Of a stretch of 64,000 nucleotides of DNA, positions 35,000 through 46,009 are shown piece by piece. This DNA comes from Gymnopus androsaceus JB14 (lineage: Eukaryota; Basidiomycota; Agaricomycetes; Agaricales; Omphalotaceae). The stretch is from positions 149,539 through 213,538 of the forward strand of contig ML769418.1 of the NCBI GenBank assembly GCA_009733575.1. Direction: 5' to 3'. Both the position numbers and the translations under genes were made by a program. Numbering within the stretch: the first letter of the stretch is position 1; the number at the start of each line of letters is the position of its first letter. Below the pieces are notes generated by a model. The model was not told the DNA's origin, ran no database searches, and was given only the letters and a program-made list of their open reading frames with translations.

Positions 35000-37249
35000 C
35001 TTATGATCTCACTACTCCCTTTCCGAATTCTTCAACGAAGCCAAGGCAGGTAGCTAGCCCGAGGAGCTCAAAGTTGCCACCAATTCTTCCTACAAGGACA
35101 CGTTGCACTCTGACGGGATGGATGTTGAGATCAGGTACTTTTATTCTCTTTCATTTTGATTTTAGCTGAATTTGTAATGTTTGTGTCTATAGTCATTACC
35201 CCCTATGGCCGTAACTTCACCCGTTCCTCCCCATCCTCCGCCACCCGATCCCTGAGCAGCTGAAGAGCAGACAGCGAGGATGTTCACCGGAAACTACATT
35301 CTCTGGATGTCGTACTATAGTATCTGAACATTTTACGGCCTTGACACCTTGTAAGCTCTCTTCTCTTCTTTCTCCACTCGTTTTGCCATGCCTAAACACA
35401 CCACCAAATCAGTACGCGGTTCCTGGTATACTGTGGATGCCATTTCAACGCTTTTAGTTTCTTTGCCAGGTTTGCGAAAAATCTTTTGAACAAAGCGGTG
35501 ATCTCGGCCAATCTTACCGCCGATGCTTTTGTCGCATTCGTATGCTCAGTTCTCGACACTCTCCCTTCAACATCGTCTTCAAGCACCAATTTGAATGCTG
35601 CAATCTTTGGTGAGCATCTGGTGGACTTGGTTTGGGCTGTGGATGCTGGGCTAGATGAAGTTCTTGCCGATGCGAGGATGACCATAGCTGCTTGTGGTGA
35701 ACAGGGCTCAGAGCAGCACCAAGCCATCCTTGGCAAGGCAAACAAGGTGAACCAGAATGCCAAGGCGGATAAAGCTACTATTGTGTCCATAGTCCAGAAG
35801 CTTTTGGTACGTGTCGAATTTGCTGCATGTTCAAAGTTTTCTAACTCTGTGAATAGGACTTTGGTGTTCTCAATGCCAATATCTGTTGGGAACGATTGGA
35901 TACTGCTATATTGGACGGCACTGGACTTATGGTCAAAATCAATCTTGATAAAAGAGAAATTAGAGTCGCACACAGGCTTATTGTGCGTTTCTGCCGTTTT
36001 TTTCAACATGTGCTGATGTCTTCTCCTCAAGCTACAAACAAAACAAATTTAACCTTCTTCGGAAGCAATCAGAAGGGTACAGTAAACTCACTGTCGAACT
36101 AACAAGTGCATTGGGACCTGGGCACATACCATCGACCGCCCGGCCGCCAGAATTGTTCGAAGCGATACAACAGCGGGCTCGCCCTGTATGGGAAAAAATC
36201 ATCAGTCTCATTGGCTTCTTCGACTTGGATCCCAATAAAGCCCTGGACATTATGCTCGATGTGATGTCCGTCAATCTCACCTCTCACTACACCTTTTTCT
36301 TCGCCCTGCTGTCCTTTTCACCTTGGGTGCGGCCGTCTACCCTCTCATACAATGTGAATCGACCATGTCCACCGACCCAAAGCCAGACCAATTCAGGGGA
36401 AAGACGTTGGATGAAGTGTTAAACTTGGCCGATCCGAGTTCTCAATGGTCCAACGCCGATATGGCCCCAGGCTCTCGTGTTCTTGCCCAGATTTTGGGAT
36501 TCAAACTCAACTATTACCAGTCTACCGACGTCCCTGAAACTCCGAAATCTTTGTATCTCACAGCGGCTCTCCTCATACGCAAAGGTCTTGTTGCACTGGA
36601 AGATCTCTATCCTCATGTACGCGCTTTCGTCAACATTTTGTTACTATTGTACTCAAAGACTTTTTCATAGCTATCTCCAGACGACTCTGATATGGAGAGC
36701 GTTCGCGCAATGTATCTGAAGAACGTCCAGTCGCGAATATCATCAGCCAAAATGAGCCAGTTGGCCATGGCAGCCCCCCTGGAATCGACATCTTCTGCTC
36801 CTACGTCGTCCAAGCTGAAGGCTGCTCCAGCTTCTGAGCCGAAGGACCCCCCAAACCAGAAAGCGGGGATTCTCATCGCTCTTCTCGCAGTTGGTGCTTT
36901 GAAGCCGGCCATAGCTATCCTTTCCAGATTCCCATGGTTGGTCGATGCTCAACCAGAGATTGCCGATCTCATTATCCGCGTCATGAAGCACTCCATCTCC
37001 CAAATTTACAACTCTATTATTACTGCTACCAAAGAGCGTAAACCCGACTTCACTCAGCCTCGCTCTATGTTTGGCGCAACTGGAGTGTCTTCCCCTCCTC
37101 CCCGGAGACCGAGGCTTTCACTCTGGGCTCCTACCCCTCCGCCTACAAGTACTGTGGAATACGTGTTCTTCTTCCCTGACTGGACTGAGCAAGTACCTAT
37201 ATGTACCTCCTTGGATGATCTGACAGATGTTATTGAACCATTAATATGA
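35000..37249 (+). pseudogene. THO2: THO complex subunit 2 (THO2/THOC2), 5' fragment, broken
   Basis: THO2 is the scaffold of the nuclear THO complex coupling transcription to mRNA export. Recognisable pieces in order are YKDTLHSDGMDVEIR, ITPYGRNFTRS, SVRGSWYTVDAISTLLVSLP, LNKAVISANLTADAFVAF, LTVELTSALGPGHIPSTA, FEAIQQRARPVWEKIISLIG, FFDLDPNKALDIMLDVMSVN, RGKTLDEVLNLADPSSQW, GALKPAIAILSRFPWLVDAQ and FVFFFPDWTEQVP. Introns are retained, so this is a DNA-level copy, not a retrocopy. Frames change near 35050, 35270, 35490 and 36350. Only roughly the first third of the family length is present; it stops abruptly at DVIEPLI and RAD54-like sequence starts at once. Confidence 0.75.
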
Positions 37250-39492
37250 TGGTCAACAACCAGTATGGCTGCATCATGGCGGACGAGATGGGTCTCGGAA
37301 AGACTCTCCAGTGCATCGCTCTACTCTGGACTCTAATCAAACAATCTCCACATTCGGGAAAGCCTTCCATCGAGAAACGTATCATTGCCTGTCCCTCGAG
37401 TCTGGTTAAAAACTGGGCCAACGAGCTTGGTGCGTAAGCTTCTGCCTTGACTCGTTTGGACCATATTGACGATTTATAGTTAAATGGCTTGGGAACGACG
37501 CTATCAACGCTTTGGCTGTAGATGGTAAAGGCGGCAAGGCGGAACTCCTGGTCAAAGTGGTGGGTAGCTGCATGTGGAAGAAATGTTACGCAGCCTGGTA
37601 AGCTTCCCTATCGCGTTTATATTTTGTCATCTTACATTGGATGTTAGTGATGATCGTCTCTTACGAAACATTACGGGCGCTAACAGCGTATCTCACAAAC
37701 TGCAAGATCGGGCTGTTGCTCTGTGACGAACAGATTGAAGAATTCTGGTGAGCATCGACGCGGTCAATTCTTCGTTCATGTTTTGACTCTGCTTGTAGAT
37801 TCTCAAACTTTCCAAGCACTCAACGGTTTGGACGTGAAACGACGCATTATCCCTACCGGCACACCAATTCAGGTTCGTCGTCTACATTGCGAAGTCATTC
37901 AAACTCTAACCCACCCGTCTTCCAGAACGACTTGTCCGAATACTTTTCGCTTCTGAATTTCGCAAATCCCAACTATCTGGGTTCCAATAATGACTTGAAG
38001 AAGAACTTTGAAAACCATATCATCCGTGGCAGAGACGCCTCTGCGAGCGACCACGTGAACTGAGAGCGAAAAGAAACTGAAGGAATTAGGTGGTCTAGTC
38101 ACCAAATTCATCATTCGCCAAACGAATGATCTGCTTTCCAAATATTGTATGTGTTTTTGTCACAATTTAATAACTCAAATCTCACGCGCCAACTCAAGTG
38201 CCTGTTAAATACCAACAAGTTGTGTTCTGCGGCTTGTCAGAGTTCCAACTATTGCTCTATCGTCTTTTCATCTCATCCCCAGAAATCAAAGCCCTTCTTC
38301 GAGGCGTCAACTCTCAACCACTGAAAGCGATCAACATTCTGAAAAAGCTTTGCAATCACCCTGAACTTTTGAATCTGCCTGATGATCTCATGGGCTCTGA
38401 ACACTTGATTCCGGAGGGCTTTTGCGGAGCAGGACAAAATGCTACTTCTCGAGGAAGGAATAATCAGACCGTTCGCTGTGACTGGGGCGGTAAGTTCCTA
38501 GTCCTCGAAAGGTTGTTTCTTGGTCTTCATTCAGCACTTGTATCCTCCATGACTAATTTCCGAATGTCAGGTTCCTACACCAGCTTCGAACGCAAACGAA
38601 GGACAAGATTGTCTTGATTAGCAATTATACGCAGACACTAGACTTGTTTGAGAAATTGTGCAGAACCAAAAAGTACGTCTTTTTTTTGTGGCCCTTTCTT
38701 GCCTAACCAGTCTTTCTCTCTTTAGATACGGCTACTTTAGGCTCGACGGCAAGATGACCATTACCAAGCAACAGAAAGTCGTTGATCAGTTTAACAACCC
38801 CGAGGGGAAGGAGTTTATCTTGCTCAGTAGTAAAGCTGGAGGATGCGGTATCAACCTTATTGGCGCGAATCGCCTCATCCTTTTCGATCCAGGTAAGTGC
38901 TGAAGTTCCAAACTCTCTCTTTGTGATCCTGATGTCGCGGCAGACTGGAACCCAGCTGCTGATCAGCAAGCTCTAGCTTGAGTGTGGCGTGACGGACAAA
39001 AGAAGGAATGTAAGTAGGACTCCTACATACTGTGTCATCGGAAAATTCACCTTCCCCCCGCAGGCTTCGTGTACCGTTTCATCTCTACTGGGACTATAGA
39101 AGAGAAGATCTTTCAGCGTCAGGCAAACAAGCAGGCACTTTCTTTAGCCGTTGTTGACGAGAAGGAGGATACGGAACACCATTTCACGCTCGATGCATTG
39201 AGGCAGTTGTTTTTGTTCAACAAGGATACGCTGTGCGAAACACACGAGACGTTCAAATGCAAACGCTGTAAGAATGGAAGACAAACTATGAAGTCTCCTG
39301 CTCTGCTTTATGGAGACGCTAGCACGTATGTTCCTCATCGGTCACTCTTCTTGAATACGAGGAGTCTAACCATTCTGTACAGGTGGAATCATTTCACAAA
39401 CGAAAGAGTTGAAGAACAATCACGACAATTTGTTGCGCTCCGAAGTTGGTCTTCCAGAGGTTTCTTTTGTGTTTCAGTACATCAGTCATTAG
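37246..39492 (+). pseudogene. RAD54: RAD54 (SNF2 ATPase of homologous recombination), 3' fragment, broken
   Basis: RAD54 is a DNA translocase working with RAD51. The fragment starts [20 protein letters not shown] (Walker A), so the N-terminal domain is missing. The helicase motifs follow: [14 protein letters not shown], then CKIGLLLCDE, where the expected Gly-His of the DEGH box is lost in a small deletion near 37725, then [66 protein letters not shown], and motif VI reading QQALA-stop-VWRDGQK with TGA at 38979-38981. The C-terminal FNKDTLCETHETFKCKRCK is intact. The last exon needs a frame change before the TAG at 39490-39492. It cannot encode a working enzyme. Confidence 0.88.
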
Positions 39493-39585
39493 GGGTCAAG
39501 GGATATGCTACTATTTTCATGTTGTACTTGTAAGCAAGAATTATCGGACTAGAAATACAGGAATAATGATACAATGTTCTTGTGC

Positions 39586-39727
39586 TACGAGAGTACCTCG
39601 TCCCAATCCTTCCACTCTCCGCCCACTTGCCTGACCTTGACTTTCTCTCCCGATGGTCTGAAATAGGACGCCTTGAACCACGACTGCATCTCCTCCTCTT
39701 TGAACGGGCCAAAGGTCTGGACATACT
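39586..39727 (-). pseudogene. C-terminal exon fragment with a GYF-like motif
   Basis: The minus strand reads VQTFGPFKEEEMQSWFKASY followed by FRPSGEKVKVRQVGGEWKDW and a stop at 39586-39588. GPF-x(2-4)-EMQ-x-W(F/Y)-x(2)-(G/S)YF is the core of GYF domains, which bind proline-rich peptides. An acceptor-like TTGTAG precedes it, but no upstream exon could be found to 40060. It is probably the 3' end of a gene whose remainder is absent here. Confidence 0.45.
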
Positions 39728-40059
39728 ACAATCAGCATTTATAGTAGAAACGAAAAAATGGTGACAGAGTGTTCGACTTGCGAAGGCTCTATGGGTTTTT
39801 TGTCCCGTCTTGAAACTCTATTTGATGGGGATATCTCCAACTCGGAGATACTTAATACTTATTCTTTTTTCTCCGTCTTCAGCAATTGCGCTATCTTTTG
39901 GCACGAGCCACAGCAAAGCCAACACCAATACAGCACATCGGTCAAGAACTTGAAACTCGGCGAGGGCAAAGAACAACACCAAAGAGAAGGAGAGCTTGAT
40001 CAAAAGCATCATTCGATTCAGTGATATTTGAGTTATGTATTTAGTACACAATATCAAAA

Positions 40060-41764
40060 TTAATTGTCAGAAGGATATACAAGCTCGCCAAGTTCTTCAT
40101 CGGGATCCAAGTCATGATTGCCAACAAGGTTGGCCTCTGCTTGGATAGCTGGAGGAAGAAGAGCACGACCATGCTCTTGCAGCTGTTTAGCACTGAGCTT
40201 TCCAATCAAACTACAAGCCTCCCGTCCAATGCAGATATCTCATTGCAGAGGTTTTGTTCACAGTGTCTGCGGTGACCAACAAATGTCCGGACAAGCAGGC
40301 AAGATGGACAGCAGACTACTGCGGTAGAGATCAATGTCCAGACATCTTCTGGAACTCCTAAACGAGAATTCCAGGCAAGATATGCTCTACCAACCTCCGT
40401 GCATAATCCAGAGTCGAATCTGAGATTTTGGTGGTCGCCTCCAATTCCGCGATACTTGGGCACAGAGGCTGCATACGCAGGAACTATATAAGAAAGACAT
40501 TGTTAGACTCATTGCATAACCAGTACTATTGCATGAGCATTTACCAACTGGGAGCAAGGGCGAGTTGCAACAGTGTGAAGTAAAGCCAGATACTTCGTTA
40601 TAGCCCAGGTGAGCATGGTACCCCTCAGGCGAAAAAACACAACAGCATCCAGAGCATTTTTGAGCTGCAGACATGATCTCCATGAAGGAGAGAATAGTTA
40701 TACCATCCACGCTGTTCAGCTTTATTATGAGTGCTCCAATCTGATAGTCAATAAAGGTAAGATTCTTCATGATTACTTCGTAAAGGCTTTGTGGTTTGAG
40801 TGCGTTGTAGGGCCACATGATTTCTGGTAGCTCCTTCAGATCATACGCCATGTGAATTTGCGGAGACTCTAAAAAAAATGCGACTGAGAGTTTTGATACA
40901 AGAACAATAAGGAACATCAAACCTCGATAAACACCCGCCTGATAGGCCCATCTATGGGTATGGAGAATTGCTAAATCTGCGCAACTCAACTCAACATGGA
41001 GATGATCTGATGAATGCAAGCTTGCTTTACCTGGCTGGGTCCTGATCTTGAAGGTAGCTTTATCAAAGAGCGACTCCAGTTTTTTGGGCTCAGCAGTAGC
41101 AAGATTGGCTGATGGTTGCCCTAACGTTAGAGAAGGAGGAACAGTACTAGGCAAAACCTGACCTGATTCTCCAACAGTACTATTGGTAGAGGATGTAACA
41201 TTGGCCTGGGGAAGACGGATTGGCACTAATCTTGGTGTAAAGAAAATTTGATCAAGCAACAAATCCTGTATAAGACTTACTTTTGTATCTGCAGCCTTCG
41301 TGTGAGGCTTGGAAGAAATACCTGATGGTCTTTCTGTATTGGGTGAACTTTATGATCATTTGACTGTCGTCCTTTGACACAAATGGGTTTTCCGCATGGG
41401 GGCACAACGGAGCTTTAAATCCTGGGATAGAAGACCAACTCAATGGGTTTGTATTGATCACCTCCCCTTTTGAGTTAGTCAAGCCCATGCTACAAAAGAG
41501 AATTGCATGTATCAGACCGGACCAGATGTTGAAAGTTAAGCATGTCTTACCTGTGCCACAGGATGAACTCCCCAGTTGAGAAAGGTGACTAAGTGTCCAC
41601 GAACCAACCAGCAGCTTGAAGCTCTTGAAGGTTTTGTTATTATCCACATCATTGTAGTCGAAGATCAGTTCAGTCTGGTTCTGAAGTTCATATGGGTGTG
41701 AGGAACTTCTGGTTAATCTGCGGGTCTGTGAATGCATAGAGATGGAGATAGACATGTTGGACAT
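40060..41764 (-). CDS. Island gene A: Cys-rich protein of unknown function
   Basis: Start ATG 41762-41764 (MSNMSISISMHSQTRRLTRS), stop 40060-40062. Introns are short and GT-AG. The middle reads APLCPHAENPFVSKDDS and LHVELSCADLAILHTHR. The C-terminal half has a Cys/His cluster CSGCCCVFSPEGYHAHLG, then AWNSRLGVPEDVWTLIS, a second cluster VVCCPSCLLVRTFVGHRRHC and an acidic tail. The two clusters suggest zinc-binding modules. Similar Cys-cluster proteins are common in agaric genomes near transposons, but I know no function. It diverges from gene B with MITE copy 2 between them. Confidence 0.55.
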
Positions 41765-42014
41765 CTGTTCCTTTGTAAAAGGGTGATTGACAACTTACCT
41801 TTGAGGCACAAGATAGTTGAGTATATATATGAAATGCTCAAGGCAGAAGACAAGGTACTACGCTTATTGCACGCAAGGTGTGGGAATTTTTGTGGCTGTG
41901 ACCATCGACTGAGCATTGACGGTACTGTTGCGGGCAAGGGGTGGGAGTTTTGAGGGGTGGGAGTTTTGAATAGTCACCGAGCAGTTACAGTAGCCGCACA
42001 CTAATTTTGGTAAG

Positions 42015-42106
42015 TACAGTGATGGTCAAAATTGATGTCCACCCTGCAATTTGGTTTCAATTCAGTTCAATTCAATAGGTGGACATCAATTTCGACGGTC
42101 ACTGTA
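42015..42106. mobile_element. Palindromic MITE, same family (copy 2)
   Basis: An 88-bp core starts CAGTGATGGTC and ends GACGGTCACTG, flanked by TA. It shares AAAATTGATGTC and the following ACC with copy 1. The inverted repeats are about 28 bases with one or two mismatches. It sits in the intergenic region between genes A and B. Confidence 0.7.
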
Positions 42107-42401
42107 AGCTATCGTGACCGTGATGTTGTGTGATTTGCCTGCCTAAGCATTGGCTGAGTGGTGCTAGTTGTCGAAGCAGTCTAGAAACCGTAAGTTACAA
42201 TGCACGCCACCACCTTAACCTTGTTGCCCACTAGTTACTAAGTGCCGGCATCTGCTATGCCTGCTAACAAGGCCAGTTTTGCACAAATATTTATTGATTC
42301 TTGCGAAATGGGCATGGGATAGTAGTCAATAGTAAGGGTCTGCTGTATCTATAAATTCAGAGGGCAAATTTCTGACAGGCATACACTTACTCAAGAATTA
42401 G

Positions 42402-44400
42402 ATGCCCCCTCCCAATAAGAAACGCCGACACCATCGGCAGAAGCATACCGGAAAACGGCGAAGGCCAGATGTATCTAGTGGCAGCGGCAGTGACCCAGAC
42501 TCAGATGACACTACAACTGAGCATCGACATACTCGTAAGAGGGCACGTAGAGAGTCCACTCCACCAGTGTCCTCAAAAGCAAAGGGCAAAAAGGCTCACA
42601 GTAGAGGCAGTGACCCATTTCATATCAGAAAGGCCCAGCTTTTAACCAAGGAAGACCCTACTTTGGTCAATTTCAAGGTATATGCACCACTTTGAGTAAT
42701 AGACTTAACTGTCTGACATTTACTTGAGATGGCAGTGGAGGTACACATCCATGTTATGACTGGTCTGTATAAAGCAGATGCTCTCCCAATCTCACCCACT
42801 CCTGAAGAAATTGAAGCTGTTGAGAAAAAGTAAGAAAGTGTTTCTTGGATGTGTTCTTGCCTAAATTTCTCTGCTTAGGTTCAAAAAAAGTCGTGACCTC
42901 TATCGCGAGATAGATCGAAACATGAATAAAGTAAACACCAAAGATAGAGAAGTGAGAAAAAGTCTTCAACAGCTCAGGTACCAGTGCAAGGAGATCAGAG
43001 GAGGTACTTATGCTGGTAAAATTGCTCTAATACCAGACCACAGCATACGTGTGATACTTGGTATGGTCAAAGAGTCAGGGCTGGCAGAATGGCGTCCGGA
43101 TGTCCTTGGTGTACCAGATTCATTCTACAATCAACTACACAAGCAGGCTTTCATGAAATGTTTTGAGGCAACTGTCCTCAATGGTGGTTACAGGTGTGGC
43201 TTGACAATATGTTTTTATTTTTATTTGCTCAGGGCCAGATAGACATCTTGAGGTTACATTCAAGCACTTGGATAACATACATCTTCTTGGGAAATTGCTT
43301 GATAATTATCTTTTCTCCTTCTGGAGAAATTTGGTTAAAAGGGAAGCTAAAGAGCTGGGCAGTGTTTCAAGAGCCATTGCCAAAAATAAGGTGTACAAGC
43401 GGCGTGAGATTGTAAGCCATTTTCACTTGAACTTGATTGGCTTCTAATAGAAATATTGTAGAAGTCAAAGAGTCGATTGCAACAGCAGGTCAGGCGTGGA
43501 TGGAATCTTCGCATTCAGTATCTCATTGCAGAGCCTGCATGCCATTCTGATGAAGAAGATGCTCCAGATGGTCAGACCTTCCATGTCCTTTCTATGCCTC
43601 GTCGCAGTTCAAAAGCTACCAAGTTCATTCATGCCCTTGATGGTGAAGTGGATGAATTTATCTCACTCACCAAAAGATACAATGCATACAAGAGGTATCC
43701 TCGTGCACCTCACCCAGCACACAAGAATACACAGCTGAATGGCCTTCCCAGTCCCAGAGTTGCTCTAGATTGGCATGATCCTGAGCAGTTTAACCGACTT
43801 CCTGCTTTTATCCGAGCAAAATATGTCAAAGCCCGCATTGCTTTGCCACTTGAGCCTGTTATGAATCAGGCAGAGGACTGGCAGAGCTTGGAGATGTCAG
43901 AGGAGCAGTTCATGGAAAGATATGGCAATGATGTCCGTGCACTGTACCAGTTCCCTACCAAGGAGCAAATTGATGCAATGAAGAATGGTGTACTGCCTGA
44001 CTCTGATAGCTCTGATGATGCTGATGATGAAAACAGTGAAGAGGATGAGGATGAAGCAATGGATGAACCAGGCTTTGAAGATTTCTATGATGATGATGGC
44101 AATTTCGAGGAGCAAGAAAATGAATCGGATGAATCAGATGCTGATAGTGTAAATGAAAGGGGGGAAGAGACGGATGCCAACAATGAAGGGACTAATGAGT
44201 CTCAAAGTGAGACCAATGAGTCGCAAAGCTCAGCTGGAGAGGGAGAAGAGATGGAAACAGATGATGAAGAGACCAATGGGTCTCAAGGCACAGCTAGAGG
44301 TGCTGGTCACATTCCTACTGACATAGATTCGGAAATGGACTATCAAAGTGCCCCAGAAACCAATGGGGAAGTTGAAATGGAGGCTGATGATGACCTTTGA
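42402..44400 (+). CDS. Island gene B: basic N-terminus, acidic C-terminal tail, unknown function
   Basis: Start MPPPNKKRRHHRQKHTGKRR, a strongly basic probable nuclear signal. The introns start at 42678 (to about 42740), near 42831, near 43196 and near 43411, and all the splices I tried keep frame. The conserved core reads KIALIPDHSIRVILGMVKES, GLAEWRPDVLGVPDSFYNQL, then LGSVSRAIAKNKVYKRRE, SPRVALDWHDPEQFNRLPAF and FMERYGNDVRALYQFP. The last 120 residues are Asp/Glu/Ser-rich with ETNESQS-like repeats. A diverged paralogue is at 60027-61607. No domain was recognised. Basic head plus acidic tail suggests a chromatin or DNA-associated protein, which is inference only. Confidence 0.65.
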
Positions 44401-46009
44401 AGTAGTTAATAGCTTGTAACCTGTATCTGGAAAATACTTTTTGGAGTCCAGTTCTGACCACATGACTGCATTCTTATGCCATTGAAGTATATAACACATC
44501 ACTAAAGGCAAAGCTGGGCTGAAAAGTCCCCTTCTACTCAGCAAGAGATACTGTCATTCTTCACCAACTGGCACAGATAATTGGCTCATCTCCATATGTT
44601 TACAGTTTTTTAGCTTCACCTATTTGTACTACAAAACATGATTTTTCAATACATCAGCAAAATGTGGGTGTGCTGCCAGTAGAGAACTGTGGAGTTCTCC
44701 ACAGCACTCATAGCACTCATAGAACCCATAGCAAGGTACCGTTTGTGGAGAACTATGGTATGCTATGGATCACCATGGATTGCCATGGATTTGACAGTGC
44801 TATGGATTTGACAGAAATGTAGCCTGTCAGGACATGTCACTGTTCAATTTGAAACCAAATATATTTTGATCATTTGAATTTTTTCCCTCACTTGAGAGAC
44901 CAAATGCAACCAAAATAACCATGATTCAAATCATGGTATTTGTTTGTAGTACTTGTAGTGAAACTAGAACTGCATAGTATAACTGGTGTAAACAAATGGT
45001 GATGAGGCTTATAATTAAATGTCTGCAAACATTGGAGACATCCAAACTAAGTTGAAAACTTGAATGAAACTGACACTGAGGTGATAATATCTAGACCATT
45101 GGGGGTCTGCCAAAAGAGTAAAGTCTTCAGGTAGAATTTGGACAATAAAATGAGGCAAAACAATCAAATTTTATTGCTACTGGTAAGTAAGTAATACTAA
45201 TAGTAAGTAATATAACAATGAGTAAAATGCCACAGTACTTATTATGAACTTGAAAGGGATTGGAGACTTGGAGGATGAATTCAAGGACTTATTATCATAC
45301 ACAAGAGTTAAGGAAAAGATGCGGGAGCACAGAACCAACTCCGCAACACTTATATATGCCCTGCCAGAGGGACTTAGGAGGTTTCATTTTTCCAGGCGGG
45401 AACAGGATGCCAAAATATAACAATGTTCAATGTCAACAAAAATCTGCAATAAACCAAGGCAAATGACAAACTCACTTCCAGCCAGATTTGATGTGCAATT
45501 CTGTCAATAAGGGTCTGATCATTATCTTACTTTACTAGGCAACACTACAGCACTAAGTGGTACCATGTGGTGGGGTCTTTACTATATGACAGAAAGCCAG
45601 TTCCAGATGATGAGAGATGAATAAATAATGATATCAGGAGTCATAAGAGTGCTTGCGCCAGTCTAATGTGTCCAGTCCATGGACAACCTTGTGGAAGTAG
45701 CAAATCACTGCGCTGGCAGAGGTGCTGATTCCGAAGATTTGCTAATCTTTGGGTGCCTAATGTCTACAGTACCCACCTGCAATAAATATAGACTACTCAT
45801 TGACTCTGAACAAAGAGAGGTGCAAGTTGTGGAGTCTATTCAGCTGGAAAGTAGCTCTCAGCGTTCTTTGAGTGGTGGAAAGGAAGCAAAAGAACTGGGC
45901 GCCAATTATTATCACAGTGGCAGTGAAAGTGAGCGCTAAATCAAGTCCCTTGGTGATGATTCCCAGGCTGGCGCTGCACTGTTATCTCCTACCATCTCTC
46001 TCTCATCTA
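44401..46009. other. Region between genes B and C with nested palindromes and short repeats
   Basis: No gene was found. At 44687-44704 the sequence CTGTGGAG-TT-CTCCACAG is a near-perfect hairpin, overlapped by GAGAACT...AGTTCTC. It is followed by two copies of AGCACTCATAG and by repeated ATGGATTTGACAG (44785-44797, 44802-44814). Such structure is typical of transposon ends or subterminal regions. The 3' part near 45679-45940 has a weak open frame without a domain. Confidence 0.5.
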
